Notes under the pieces: generated by a model
What the model was told of the DNA's origin: nothing
The model's input: only the letters and a program-made list of their open reading frames with translations
Databases searched by the model: none
Assembly: GCF_024713975.1 (NCBI RefSeq)
Contig: NC_091110.1
Coordinates: forward strand, 372,001-436,000
Length of the DNA: 64,000 nucleotides
Source of the DNA: Paralichthys olivaceus
Lineage: Eukaryota > Chordata > Actinopteri > Pleuronectiformes > Paralichthyidae
Reading direction: 5' to 3'
Made by a program: the position numbers and the translations under genes
In this document: positions 44,728-56,880 of the stretch, one piece after another
How the letters are laid out: the number at the start of each line of letters is the position of its first letter
How positions within the stretch are numbered: the first letter of the stretch is position 1

Positions 44728-46919
44728 AGAGAGAGATATACTTAACACCTTTCGTCAAAAAGTGACAGTTTTACGACTTTGAACTTTTACCTAGTGAGGT
44801 CACGAGAAGAGGGGGGGGGGGGGGGGAGAGGGGGGAAGAGAAGAGGAGGAGAAGGGGGGTTTAGGAAGTGGGGGGTCATAAAAATATATATATATATATA
44901 TATATACAAAAGTGAGGGGGATTAAAAACCAGATACGGGGTGAGGTCAGAGAGCGCACTTAGCTGCAGGAGAACTCAGTATGTAAACATCCAAAGAATAA
45001 CAACAGGTGTGATTGTATGGCTCCTCTCTCTCACAGACAGAGGCCCAAATGATGCAGAAAAATAAAAAACTAAATGGGTAAAACAGGAACAAGGGTCCAA
45101 GTTGACTTTCTATGGCTTTGACTGTCTCAGATTTGGTCAAGCTTGTCAGGGTGTGTTATCACAGATCAAAAATGTTATGACTTTTTATTTTAAGGCTGGA
45201 GGTTCCCTATCTATCTATCTATCTATCACAAACTGAACTAAATTCTCAAACACTTCCTGTGTGCTCAAAAGTCCTGTTCGTTTAATAGAGTCTAGAGCTC
45301 TAACTACTACCACAAACTAAATCCTCCAGGCTGCTCGTTTACCAGCCAGCTCAGAGTATGTAATGTGTAAATCAGACAGTGTTAGAGTTTAAAAAAAAAA
45401 AAAAAATATTTACACTATGTAGCTAGGCTTGCAGTTCCAGTCTTTATGGTATCAAAGCTTATCATATCCTAGACCTGACACTGTTTGATGCACAGAGCTA
45501 CAGTATCTTCTCATGTGAGTGACGTTGCTGCAAACTAGTACTTTTCCAAAGCTGTCCGTGATAATGTGGGGTGCAGTGTCATACTGTGCACTTCGAGTAT
45601 TCTCAAAATAAATCCACTCAATTTACCAAAAATCTGATGAGCCATCAAATGCACTCATCAAACAGAATCAGAACAAGAGATTGATGTATACACAATGTAT
45701 TTGTATCAGACAAACTGAAAGGACATTTTGTTACTTTCTAAATATTAAACTGTAAAACATTACACAGCCTTTTATCACTATACTTTGCTCTTAATTTCAT
45801 ATTGTTTCAAATAATTGTATATTTTATTTTCAGATATGTTGAACTGTTTTCTATTATTATTATTAACAACATTTTTTTTTTGTGCTAATTAAACTCATGG
45901 ATCTTGTGAAAGATCATGCTGATTACAGATAACCCCCTTCTGATGTATGTAGCAAAGGGCCAGGAGTGATTAGGCAGCCAACTAGTGTGGGAAAAGCAGT
46001 GACTCACAGGTTATGCAACTGAAAATCACCTGAAGTAGTGGTTTGAATATGATTATATATGTTATCTAAATGAATGGGACCTTTAGTCTGAGTTATTCTT
46101 TGACCCTAAATAATAATAAACCAAGGGCATGGAAGTGCCTAATCAATGATTAACTTATTTTAATTTTACTTTTACTTTAAAATTGATCCTTGAACACAAC
46201 TTTTGTTCCAGGTGAAGACTCAGGTACAGTTTAAGCTAATTAATTGATTTTTATAAGGACATAAATTGATTTTTATAAGGACATAGATTTTTGTCTGTGA
46301 GCACTGGATGTGTGCTAATTGTTATCTTGGGTTTCAATGAAACCTTATTAAACAATTGGACAAATGAAGTCTTATATTTATGTAACCCAGATCTCCTAGG
46401 CCTGAGTTCGTAAACACAAAAAAAAATGAATATGATCTCAGAAGAATATTTGAAACGAATCTTATCTTTTGTTTAAATTCCTCTAATTAATATTAAAGAC
46501 CACCACAACTGTATTTTAAAAGTCAAAACCTTCACAGGTGTTTATTTACAATAGGAAATAAATGAAAAGGCTGTGAATTCTTCTCAGGAAGTAAAATATT
46601 TACAAAACAAAATAAATGCACAAAATAAAATACAGGGTCTCTTTAAATTGTTTAAACTGTTCCTTTGACTTCTCAATTGACCCTTTAATTCACTGGTTAA
46701 ATAAAATCTTTACCTTTCACAGGTCTCTGAATAAAAACAAACACAATTCCTATCAACTGTAAATTAACTCACAAACATCACATGTGGGCCCACTTCAGAA
46801 ATGATCAACTTGAAACTTAGTTGCAGGCCTGTAGTGATGCTCGGGTGCGGTGAGGCCTGAAAACTGAGTGGACACTTCACTCAATCAAGAGCATAAAATA
46901 AAAGCACGTGCATTGTCAA
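44728..46919 (+). repeat. Left inverted arm
   Basis: Includes a G-rich stretch (44,810-44,870), (TA)n (44,885-44,906) and (TATC)n (about 45,210-45,228). An incidental 64-codon open frame (44,946-45,140, minus) is duplicated in the right arm at 51,809-52,003. Confidence 0.9.
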
Positions 46920-47725
46920 TATTTCTTTTTTATTTCACAACATAAAAGCACTTAACACTACTTCAAAATTGTACTCTTGTTCATTTCAGAGAGAAATATT
47001 GTATGTTATACTGCATTGCATTTATTTGACAGCTTACTTTAAAATGAAGATTTCAAACAATATAACAAGCTGTTAAACACGTTGTTAAAGACTTTACGAG
47101 TGGTTTTGAACATTTTTTGTTTCTGAAAAATAATTCTCGTCGTTTAAAGCTTTTTTTTTTTTTTTTTTTCCATCTGAAGTTCTCAGAAGCTTAAATGATC
47201 CAGTAACTCACCACAAATCAAAGAGAAACAAGCTCCCACAATATATCTAACATTTCTGTTTATAAAACAGTTTATAATGTATTTTACTGTAGCTTCACTT
47301 GCTGCTTACTCAGCTACTTCAGTATAAATGGTCTAATGACATAATGTAGATGAATAAAATGATAGAATAATAGGTCAAACAAGTACTTTTATCTTAAACA
47401 TTTAACAACAGTTAAGTAGCCTGTATCTGACTGGTACAAAAACGTTTATCATGACACCAGGCCAGTGTGAACAGGAAGTAGATTGTCTACTCCGCACTTG
47501 GTTGCTTATAATACTACGAACGACCAACAGAGATGGAGAAAAGTAGGAGGTGTTTTCACAAGACTGTCACTTAGAATGTGCAAAGACATTCCCCAGTTTG
47601 TTTTCCACATATAAACAACGTAGCAGGAGATTCTCTGCTCAGACACATTCACAAGAACAAAACGGCCTTCCCTGTAATCAGTTCATTATGGCCGGAGCCT
47701 AAGTAAGAGGGCTGTGACAGAAATG

Positions 47726-47967
47726 GTAATTGGTCTGTATTTATATAGAGCTTTTCTAGTCTTGATGACCACTCAAAGAGCTTTACAGTACAATTTATTG
47801 CCATTCACCCATTCACACATTCATACACTGCATCTAGGGGCAGCACTTTTTCTATGAGTGTGTAATTCTGGGTTCAGTATCTTGCCCAAGGACAGTATGG
47901 CATGCAGATAGAACCACCGACCTACTGGTTAGAGGTCCACCTCTCTACCCCTGCAGCCACAGCCGCA
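47726..47967 (+). repeat. Teleost 'cttttctagtctt..accactcaaag' dispersed repeat
   Basis: 'tatttatatagagcttttct', 'cattcacccattcacacatt', 'ttcagtatcttgcccaagga' and 'accgacctactggttagagg' are consecutive blocks of a very common fish repeat. A shorter copy is at 49,505-49,690. No coding. Confidence 0.7.
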
Positions 47968-48189
47968 AATCACATATAAAATATGTATATAATAAAATGT
48001 ATATAATCTGTGTATTTGTGAAAAGAGAAACTTATTCATGTGACCTAAATGTAATCATCTGTACACAAGTCTTGTGTTTTTGCTGGCAGCATGCTACAGG
48101 GCTAATGACCACCAATCATGCGTACAGATTTTCATTGATAGGAAACTGTCCATATAAAGTCATTTATTTTCTGTCATTGTCTTTGCAGC

Positions 48190-48257
48190 TATGGATACCC
48201 AGATCCTGATTACCTCAGCCGAGTTGAAGACGAACTGAAACTCAAGGGAATTGACTG
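48190..48257 (+). CDS. Possible orphan terminal exon, product not identified
   Basis: A good acceptor (tctgtcattgtctttgcag, ending 48,189) is followed by an open frame reading YGYPDPDYLSRVEDELKLKG and two more residues to TGA at 48,255-48,257. The composition (polar, charged helix, clean stop) looks like a real protein C-terminus and not a repeat. I do not recognise the gene and found no upstream exon in the spacer. It could be a captured exon carried by the inverted-arm structure, or chance. Confidence 0.35.
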
Positions 48258-48539
48258 AGTTTCTGTAGAGTTTGTTATCTATCACATGAATGGACTAGCT
48301 CATGTAATCTTTTAAGTTACACTATTATCTCTGCAAATTTATGTACAAACATCTCCCATCTTAAAACCCACATATAAAGCAAAACATAAGACTACATAGA
48401 AGGGATAATTAATGTCATTTTAATGCCATTTGATGATTCATAAATAATGACCATCTCACAGCTTCAGATTTCTATTTTCCTGTCCTGACAGCCAATGTCA
48501 ATATGTTTTAGGTATTTTTTTCCCATTCTTGTCATATAT

Positions 48540-48830
48540 GTCGAGAACGTCTTGAGAGAATTTCTACAAATTTGGCACAGATCATTCACTTGGACTTAAG
48601 TGTGACCTGATTAGATTTTGGTGGTCAACGGTCAATGTCACTGTAGCCTCACAAGCAAATTATTTTGTGAACATGACACAGTATCTCCGGAACACCTTGA
48701 GGGAATCATTTCACATTTAGTTGGACTCAAGAGTTAATTTATTTGATCCACTTTGATTCAAAGATGAATATGTTAGATTTCAGTGGCCAAAGGTCACAGT
48801 GACTGGAAAGAAAACATTTACATTTCTTTT
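48540..48830 (+). repeat. Diverged copy of the 4.1-kb/54.4-kb dispersed repeat
   Basis: 'aatttggcaca..attcacttggac' and 'gattttggtggtcaacggtc' phrases match the family flanking the satellite. Confidence 0.5.
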
Positions 48831-49504
48831 GTCATTCCTTTATCATTCCTTAATGATTAATGATTAATGCTCTGCCTGCAGACAGATTTTGTATTACTGT
48901 TTTTTTTAATGATTTGTATGTAATCTACTATACTGTTTAATACTATAAAATATTGTTGAAAATTAATGGCTAAAACTAATGGTCTGTTTAAGGTAAAACT
49001 TTATATATGTGTAAGCGGTGTAATGTGGTGCTATGACAAGGCTACCATTGTTTTCTTTTTATATAGTGTTTATTTTACATGGTAACTTGTGCATCTAATG
49101 TTTTTAAGTTCATAGTGTTACTTCGCAGTATGTGAAGTACTGGTTAAATGATTTGTTCCTAAGGTCAATTGGTCAATTCAAAAGAAATTGACCATTAGGC
49201 CTGTCAGCTGTATCCCACTGAAGCATATATACCTTGACTAAAACCCAGGTAAACTTGATTGGGTGAATGGCTGTGTTGCTGTGTGCAAGCAGTGCTGCCA
49301 GTAACCTTGGTGTTGGTTTCAGCTCATTTAGGTTGACAAATACACCCGGACAGAAATGAAACCACAGTACTTCAGGAGAGATGGTAATTATTGACTACCA
49401 TGGTAGGTGGAGGTTGGTTGCAATGATCTGCAGCATGCCTATCTTTATTGTGCCCATGCCTTTCCTCACTTCTCTCCGGCCTCTGACAGGGAGAGGATGA
49501 CAAG

Positions 49505-49690
49505 TGATGGTAAATGGTTTGTATTCATATAGAGCTTTTCTAGTCTTGATGACCACTCAGAGCGCTTTACACTACAGTTTGCCATTCATTGTCGTTCACA
49601 CACATTCATACAGTGCGTCTATTAGCAGAACTTTTTTTTTCTATTCAAGGACACTTCAGCATGCAGATGAGGCAAACTGGGGATTGGAGG
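49505..49690 (+). repeat. Second copy of the 'cttttctagtctt' fish repeat
   Basis: 'atatagagcttttctagtct' and 'accactcagagcgctttaca' match 47,740-47,790; the 3' half is shortened. Confidence 0.65.
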
Positions 49691-50046
49691 GGAGGGGTTC
49701 TGGTTCAGTTGTAGGAGAGCCAATTCTAAAGGTTGAAATGTGTCTGTATATCTTAGCTTTAGCACTGTTGTTTTCAATGCTAAAACGGGCTAACGTTAAG
49801 TCAGTACGATTTAGCGTGATGATATTATGGCTCAATAGAGTTCATGTAATTAAAGGAGACGGACGTCTGTGAAGAGAGAGAGAAACTGAGATGGTTGCTG
49901 GTGGATGGACCCTGCTGTTTTATTCTTCCCTGGATTTTCGCCACTGTGTGTGCTGCCTGTGTTCGGATTGTGACTGCCATCACCCCTTTCTGTGACTGTC
50001 GTTGCCCCATTGCTCCTCGTTTTGGACCTGTGAGTATCGAACTGAT

Positions 50047-52217
50047 ATGACAATGCACGTGCTTTTATTTTATGCTCTTGATTGAGTGAAGTGGCCACTC
50101 AGTTTTCAGGCCTCACCGCACCCGAGCATCACTACAGGCCTGCAACTAAGTTTCAAGTTGATCATTTCTGAAGTGGGCCCACATGTGATGTTTGTGAGTT
50201 AATTTACAGTTAATAGGAATTGTGTTTGTTTTTATTCAGAGACCTGTGAAAGGTAAAGATTTTATTTAACCAGTGAATTAAAGGGTAAATTGAGAAGTCA
50301 AAGGAACAGTTTAAACAATTTAAAGAGACCCTGTATTTTATTTTGTGCATTTATTTTGTTTTGTAAATATTTTACTTCCTGAGAGGAATTCACAGCCTTT
50401 TCATTTATTTCCTATTGTAAATAAACACCTGTGAAGGTTTTGACTTTTAAAATACAGTTGTGGTGGTCTTTAATATTAATTAGAGGAATTTAAACAAAAG
50501 ATAAGATTCGTTTCAAATATTCTTCTGAGATCATATTCATTTTTTTTTGTGTTTACGAACTCAGGCCTAGGAGATCTGGGTTACATAAATATAAGACTTC
50601 ATTTGTCCAATTGTTTAATAAGGTTTCATTGAAACCCAAGATAACAATTAGCACACATCCAGTGCTCACAGACAAAATCTATGTCCTTATAAAAATCAAT
50701 TAATTAGCTTAAACTGTACCTGAGTCTTCACCTGGAACAAAAGTTGTGTTCAAGGATCAATTTTAAAGTAAAAGTAAAATTAAAATAAGTTAATCATTGA
50801 TTAGGCACTTCCATACCCTTGGTTTATTATTATTTAGGGTCAAAGAATAACTCAGACTAAAGGTCCCATTCATTTAGATAACATATATAATCATATTCAA
50901 ACCACTACTTCAGGTGATTTTCAGTTGCATAACCTGTGAGTCACCGCTTTTCCCACACTAGTTGGCTGCCTAATCACTCCTGGCCCTTTGCTACATACAT
51001 CAGAAGGGGGTTATCTGTAATCAGCATGATCTTTCACAAGATCCATGAGTTTAATTAGCACAAAAAAAAAATGTTGTTAATAATAATAATAGAAAACAGT
51101 TCAACATATCTGAAAATAAAATGTACAATTATTTGAAACAATATGAAATTAAGAGCAAAGTATAGTGATAAAAGGCTGTGTAATGTTTTACAGTTTAATA
51201 TTTAGAAAGTAACAAAATGTCCTTTCAGTTTGTCTGATACAAATACATTGTGTATACATCAATCTCTTGTTCTGATTCTGTTTGATGAGTGCATTTGATG
51301 GCTCATCAGATTTTTGGTAAATTGAGTGGATTTATTTTGAGAATACTCGAAGTGCACAGTATGACACTGCACCCCACATTATCACGGACAGCTTTGGAAA
51401 AGTACTAGTTTGCAGCAACGTCACTCACATGAGAAGATACTGTAGCTCTGTGCATCAAACAGTGTCAGGTCTAGGATATGATAAGCTTTGATACCATAAA
51501 GACTGGAACTGCAAGCCTAGCTACATAGTGTAATTTTTTTTTTTTTTTTTAAACTCTAACACTGTCTGATTTACACATTACATACTGTGAGCTGGCTGGT
51601 AAACGAGCAGCCTGGAGGATTTAGTTTGTGGTAGTAGTTAGAGCTCTAGACTCTATTAAACGAACAGGACTTTTGAGCACACAGGAAGTGTTTGAGAATT
51701 TAGTTCAGTTTGTGATAGATAGATAGATAGATAGATAGATAGGGAACCTCCAGCCTTAAAATAAAAAGTCATAACATTTTTGATCTGTGATAACACACCC
51801 TGACAAGCTTGACCAAATCTGAGACAGTCAAAGCCATAGAAAGTCAACTTGGACCCTTGTTCCTGTTTTACCCATTTAGTTTTTTATTTTTCTGCATCAT
51901 TTGGGCCTCTGTCTGTGAGAGAGAGGAGCCATACAATCACACCTGTTGTTATTCTTTGGATGTTTACATACTGAGTTCTCCTGCAGCTAAGTGCGCTCTC
52001 TGACCTCACCCCGTATCTGGTTTTTAATCCCCCTCACTTTTGTATATATATATATATATTATTTTTTTTATGACCCCCCACTTCCTAAACCCCCCTTCTC
52101 CTCCTCTTCTCTTCCCCCCTCTCTCCCCCCCCCCCCTTCTCGTGACCTCACTAGGTAAAAGTTCAAAGTCGTAAAACTGTCACTTTTTGACGAAAGGTGT
52201 TAAGTATATCTCTCTCT
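50047..52217 (-). repeat. Right inverted arm
   Basis: Reverse complement of 44,728-46,919. Differences seen are mainly run lengths ((GATA)n at 51,715-51,741, (TA)n near 52,045-52,060, C run near 52,120-52,137) and a few substitutions. Confidence 0.9.
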
Positions 52218-52779
52218 CCTCTTCTATTCTTACAGACTCTTGGAACCACAAGAGAGCCTGTGTTTTGGGACCGAAAACACCTACTGTAGATGCTTGAGAG
52301 AGAGTCTGAGCCAGGGACAGTAAATATGGTTGAGGTTCCATCAATAAGGTGAGTAATTAAAAATGTGATACCTTATAATATACTGTGATGTAAACTGTGT
52401 TCTGAGAATGTTTTTGAAATCTGTGGGATTTATGTAGGTAACATAAGTTTGACAACTTGTACCATTTCTATTGGGGAGCCAATAGAAATGGCTATGCTCA
52501 GTATCAAATTCTAAATCCACATCAAAAAATTGAGGAATAAAAAAATATGAAAAGATGAGGAGGACGGTTGATTTTCATGTGATGTTAACTGTGTTGTAGA
52601 CTGGTTTGTTTTAAATGTCCCCAGGCAAAATGGAATGTGCGTAACTTGTAGTGAATACAGTACCAGTATAGTGCCTGGAAAAGATAATTTTGGATACATG
52701 CATGTTACCTCAAGCTGCAACTGACAACTAACACAGAAAGTGAGGGTAAACAAATGCACCTAAGAGACATTGTCATCAT

Positions 52780-53155
52780 TCACAGGGTCTTCTCCTGATC
52801 GTTTCACTCTGTAATGTGTATACTGATGACTGCCGCAGCTGGCATGACAACAGATTACTTTTCAAATTTGCTGATGACTCTGTGACAGTAAGTCTCCTCC
52901 ATGTGGATGAGAACAGCTATGGTCCCATTGTGGATTGTGAATCTGTATTGGTGTGACTGTGCATCTTTAGTACTAAATGTGACAAAACCAAGGACATGAG
53001 TTTTAGGCATCAGCCCTCAAACTCTCAGAGTACTATCATCAAGGGGCAGGTGGTAGACTTTGTAAAGAACTACGGAACAAGTACCTTGGGATGATTATTA
53101 ACTATGATCTCTCTGATGACTATGTCCCTGATGATGACTGTTTGCATTACAGATA
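52780..53155 (+). pseudogene. LINE reverse transcriptase fragment in unit X, copy E
   Basis: 'VYTDDCRSWHDN' and 'FKFADDSVTVSLLH' are readable, followed by LNVTKTKD-like and YLGMIINYD-like segments. More eroded than the other two: the SSCVLSPP part is damaged by a deletion at about 52,795. Confidence 0.7.
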
Positions 53156-53558
53156 GCAAGTGGCTGATCCCTTATTCAGTAGAACATGTAGTAACATGTC
53201 CATGTTCCATGCTGTTTATTTAAAAATAATTTACTTGTCATCTTGTACAATGCTCAATGATATAGATATCCATTCCAGATTTCTGCAACATACTTTGTAA
53301 TTTTATCCATAATTAATTATGTAAATAAATCCAGTTTATGATTTGTGATATATGACAATTTGATTGTGACTGATCATATTTCAAGGTCAGCTTTAATTTG
53401 CCTCAATTTGAGATACCTAAATTAAGTTTAAAGTGAGAATGTCATTGTGGAAATCCTGAACTTGAATAGTGACTAATGAAGCATTGTGTTAGTTCATGCA
53501 GGACACGGAGTCATGTGCTCAGCTAACGATAGGTTCATGGGTGCTCGTCAGTCACTCA

Positions 53559-53601
53559 CCAATCACAGCCCATTCTCTCACCAAAGCGGTCCGTTTAAAT
53601 A
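53559..53601 (+). promoter_or_regulatory. CCAAT + TATA-like promoter block, copy E
   Basis: Same spacing as in copy A; ATG 52 bp downstream at 53,653. Confidence 0.35.
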
Positions 53602-53960
53602 CGACCTCATCCTCACTGATCCCTGCTCAGCTATAACACTTTTAGCACTGTAATGGAAATTTTGCATTTGTGTATGTATAATTGCATGAGCAGACATGTA
53701 CTGTATGTGGAGGACTGACCAAATGGTTGACCAAATTGTTAATCTAAAAGGGCAACTTTAAGGTTTACGATGGTGGTTTAAGAGACTTGAGTTTTATGGC
53801 CTCCAGAAACCACAACTTTATGGTATCTCGTTGTATCTCTGATTGGGATCAAACAACTGGGATCTCGCAGGGGGGGGGGGGGGTCATCCACAGAACATGT
53901 AAACAAAAGGACAGGACGTCTCCTCCACTGAGTGAAACTACAGAAGGGTAATATATACCA

Positions 53961-54920
53961 AACTATAATAGTTCAACTGAATTGTAGATATCTAATGTTA
54001 TTTTAATGCTACCATTACCTGTCTTGACATGTACTGTAGATGTTTGAGAGAGTGTCTGAGCCAGGGACAGTAGACATCACTGAGGTTCCATCAATAAGGT
54101 GAGTATTGAAACACATGATATTTTACAATATACTGTGATGTAGATTCTCAGAAAGTTACAGAAATTTGTTGGGAAAAATTGTTTGCAGATGCTATGAATG
54201 TCATGTTAATTTCTGACACTCAGTTCACATTTATAGAGTTGGCTTGTTTTGTCAAGAAATCATCCATGTAAAATAAAAGAACATGGAACAAATTATTTAT
54301 CATGTATTGCTATATTTATTTCTTTACCATTTTCACATTCAGTATGGCCAGAGGCATTATGTTTTCAGGTTGTCCATCCATCTGTTCTGCCCATTCATAT
54401 GAATGCGATATCTCATGAACAACTACGTTATGTTAGTCAAAGGTCAAAAGGTCAAGCTCACATGACTTTGCATTGTTTTGAATACAATTTATCAGGATTG
54501 TCCAGGATATTATCACATGTGGCACAAACATTCATTTGGACTCAATGATGACTTGAATAGAATTCAGTTGTCAAAGATCAAATGGCAAGGTCACTAGGAC
54601 CTCACAAAGCACACTACTTGCCTAATAAATGTGATATATCCGAAATGCCTTTCACATTCACATGAATTTGGGTTTCATTTTGGTAGCCAAATGTCACAGT
54701 GTTCTCACAAAGTATGTAAATATTTTTCCTTAAATTGATATCTAAAGATCAGCTCATGGGAATGTCGTCAAACTTGGTAAAAATATTAACTTCAATTCAA
54801 AGATGAAGGATTGTATTCCCTTTGAAGTTAAAGGTCAGAGTAACATCACTGTGAATGTGATATGTTAGGACTGTCAGTAGGGAATTTCATTATATCTGGT
54901 AACTTGGACTGCTTGAGGGA
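53961..54920 (+). repeat. Dispersed repeat following unit X (direct partner of 20,166-20,840)
   Basis: First 650 bp are the inverted partner of 20,166-20,830. 54,600-54,920 continues like 4,110-4,470. This copy therefore shows the repeat without the satellite: at 54,620 'cacactacttg' runs straight into 'cctaataaatgtg', the point where the array begins in the inverted copy. Confidence 0.7.
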
Positions 54921-55906
54921 ATTTCTTGAGATTATATCAAAGAATAAAGTGATTGAACAGAGTAAGGTATTGAGATGAATCGCATATGATTCAGACTTCA
55001 CACCAAACACAGCAGATAGTAGATTCAGTAGATGGGACGCGGGACCAAAAATATTTTGGGAACTTTTTAAAAAGAAGACCATCAAAAGTTTTCAGGATCT
55101 AAAAAATCAGTATGGATTAAACAATCAAGATTTATACAGATATCTACAGATGCGGCATTATATGGAGAAAACTATAAAAAAGTTTAATTCAGATGAGCCT
55201 GAGTCAGGAATCATTAAGTTCTTTATCTCAGCATATGATTCAGACCAGGGAAAGAAACTAATCATAAAACTATATAAAGAAGTGGAAAGATTAAAGGGTA
55301 ACAATATGACATATATAAAAGAAAAGTGGGGAAAAGAGGCTGGGTGGCAATTATCAGAGGAGGAATGGAACAAGGTAAATGAAGGACAGTGGAAAACAAC
55401 ATGCTCCCTCTCATGGAGAGAATATGGTTGGAAGAACATTGTAAGATACTTTATTACACCAACACAACAGAAATCTCAAGACACACGACGTTGGAGACTG
55501 TGTGGGGAAAATAAGGCCAACCATTTTCATATCTTTTGGGGATGCCCTTGTATTATACCTTTTTGGCAAGAGTTAAAGAAGAGTATGGAAACAATTCTGA
55601 AAGTGCAAATTCCACTTTCATTTGAAGTTTTATATTTGGGAAAAGAGTTGTTTACCCCAATCAGGAGACAAGGAACAATGCAGGAGAGGTGTGAAAATAA
55701 GGACAAGAGTGAAAAAGCGGTTCATTTTACTTCACATTTACTCTACTGTAACTTTACTTGAGAATTCATGTCCAATTATGTCTCTGCTCTGCGGTGGAAG
55801 TATAGGAATGTTTTATACTGTTGTAAAATTATACACATTATGTAAAATATTGATGGAATATTGATATGTGGAATCAATAAAAAAGATAACTGAAAAAAAA
55901 AAAAAA
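54921..55906 (+). mobile_element. 5'-truncated L1/Tx1-like LINE insertion with poly(A) tail
   Basis: Begins inside the dispersed repeat after 'gagggaatttctt' and ends with AATAAA (about 55,877) and an A14 tract (about 55,893-55,906). Only the ORF2 C-terminus is present. Confidence 0.75.
55030..55761 (+). pseudogene. L1-like ORF2 C-terminal fragment
   Basis: Reading includes 'RWDAGPKIFWELFKKK' and 'NNQDLYRYLQMRHYMEK' (55,035-55,165), then 'NIVRYFITPTQQKSQDTRRW' and 'CGENKANHFHIFWGCP' with 'FWQELKKSMETIL'. This is the post-RT region of vertebrate L1/Tx1 elements, ending in the Cys/His 'WRLCGE...H..WGCP' motif. Endonuclease and RT domains are missing because of 5' truncation, so it was dead on arrival. 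Confidence 0.8.
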
Positions 55907-56125
55907 GCTCTGGGTGTTGCAGGTCAAATTTGGGGCCTTTTGGGTTCAAATGTCTGGTTAGGGTAACTACACATGCTCTTACTGCTGCTGGTGTTAGAAT
56001 AACTTTTTGAACTGTTCTCTAAGTGCTGCAACTGACAGTAAACATTACAACCATAACATGAATATGCTCTAGTATTAGAATATGAGAAATTTAATGTTAC
56101 TCTGCTACTTCAGCTAATTTGCGGG
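55907..56125. other. Short repeat remnant, no gene
   Basis: 55,976-56,018 is the inverted match to the left edge of the window (34-77). Otherwise anonymous. Confidence 0.4.
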
Positions 56126-56550
56126 AGGATGAGGTCGTATTTAAAGAGACCGCTTTGGTGAGAGAATGGGCTGTGATTGGTGGGTGACTGACGAGCACCC
56201 ATGAACCTATCGGTAGCTGAGCACATGACTCTGTGTTCTGCATGAACTAACACAATGCTTCATTAGTCACAATTCAAGTTCAGGATTTCTACGATGACAT
56301 TCTCACTTTAAACTTAATTTAAAGTATCTTGAATTGAGGCAAATTAAAGCTGATTTTGAATTATGATCAGTCAGAATCAAATTGTCATATATCACAAATC
56401 ATAAACTGGATTTATTTTCATAATTAATTATGGATAAAATTACAAAGTATGTTGCAGAAATCTGAAATGGATATCTATATAATTGAGCATTGTACAAGTT
56501 ACATTGTACAAGTACATGTTCTACTGAATAAGGGATCAGCCACTTGCTAT
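56126..56550 (-). repeat. Unit X, partial copy F
   Basis: Reverse-strand match to copy A from the TATA/CCAAT block (TATTTAAA 56,138-56,145; ATTGG 56,176-56,180) to the AT-rich block. Its 3' edge 'ctatctgtaa|acccccaac' is shared with copy B at 23,368. Confidence 0.75.
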
Positions 56551-56880
56551 CTGTAAACCCCCAACCCCCAAGTGAATCTCCTTATATTATGCTAGGTGTT
56601 GTTTGGGCAAAGAAAAAATTAAAAGAAAAAAAGTCTAATTTTTGCATTTTAGCAGGTGCTCTTAATAAAAAGGTTCCCTTTTTAGCACCATGCATCTTAT
56701 CCACTGAAATATCCACACTTACATCACTGATATAAACATATACCTATTGAGATTTAAATAAAGTAAATGGAGAATTACAGGATTACCTCCACATTTGCTA
56801 TGGTTTGAGATACTGCTGCTAGTGCGACATCTAGTGGCAGTGAATATCGCTAATGAATATCATATGTACATAAACACTCT

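Larger units (their letters stand above)
46920..50046. other. Spacer of the inverted-arm structure
   Basis: Single-copy-looking DNA with dispersed repeats at 47,726-47,967, 48,540-48,830 and 49,505-49,690, a T run (about 47,150-47,170) and one possible terminal exon (48,190-48,257). No transposase found. Confidence 0.5.
44728..52217. mobile_element. 7.5-kb structure with 2.2-kb inverted arms
   Basis: Left arm 44,728-46,919 and right arm 50,047-52,217 are near-identical reverse complements; spacer 46,920-50,046. The outer ends read (c/g)agagagagatatacttaac. It splits a unit X copy between 'ctctacctcct' and 'cctcttctattcttacag' (uninterrupted sequence in copy C around 41,180-41,205), so it arrived as an insertion or by a local inverted duplication after insertion. 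The arms carry matching microsatellites, poly-A/T runs and a TATAT run. No transposase, integrase or RT was recognised in arms or spacer, and no clean target duplication is visible. Confidence 0.75.
52218..53960 (+). repeat. Unit X, copy E: 3' piece right of the insertion
   Basis: Matches copy A from about 1,140 to 2,810, including the RT fragment, promoter block (CCAAT 53,559-53,563; TTTAAATA 53,594-53,601) and disrupted ORF (ATG 53,653). A G run (about 53,871-53,883) interrupts the ORF. Confidence 0.8.

Noticed and set aside
44946..45140. 64-codon ORF repeated at 51,809-52,003 as a conserved gene
   Set aside because: It is identical only because both copies lie in the inverted arms; no motif, start context or splice support.
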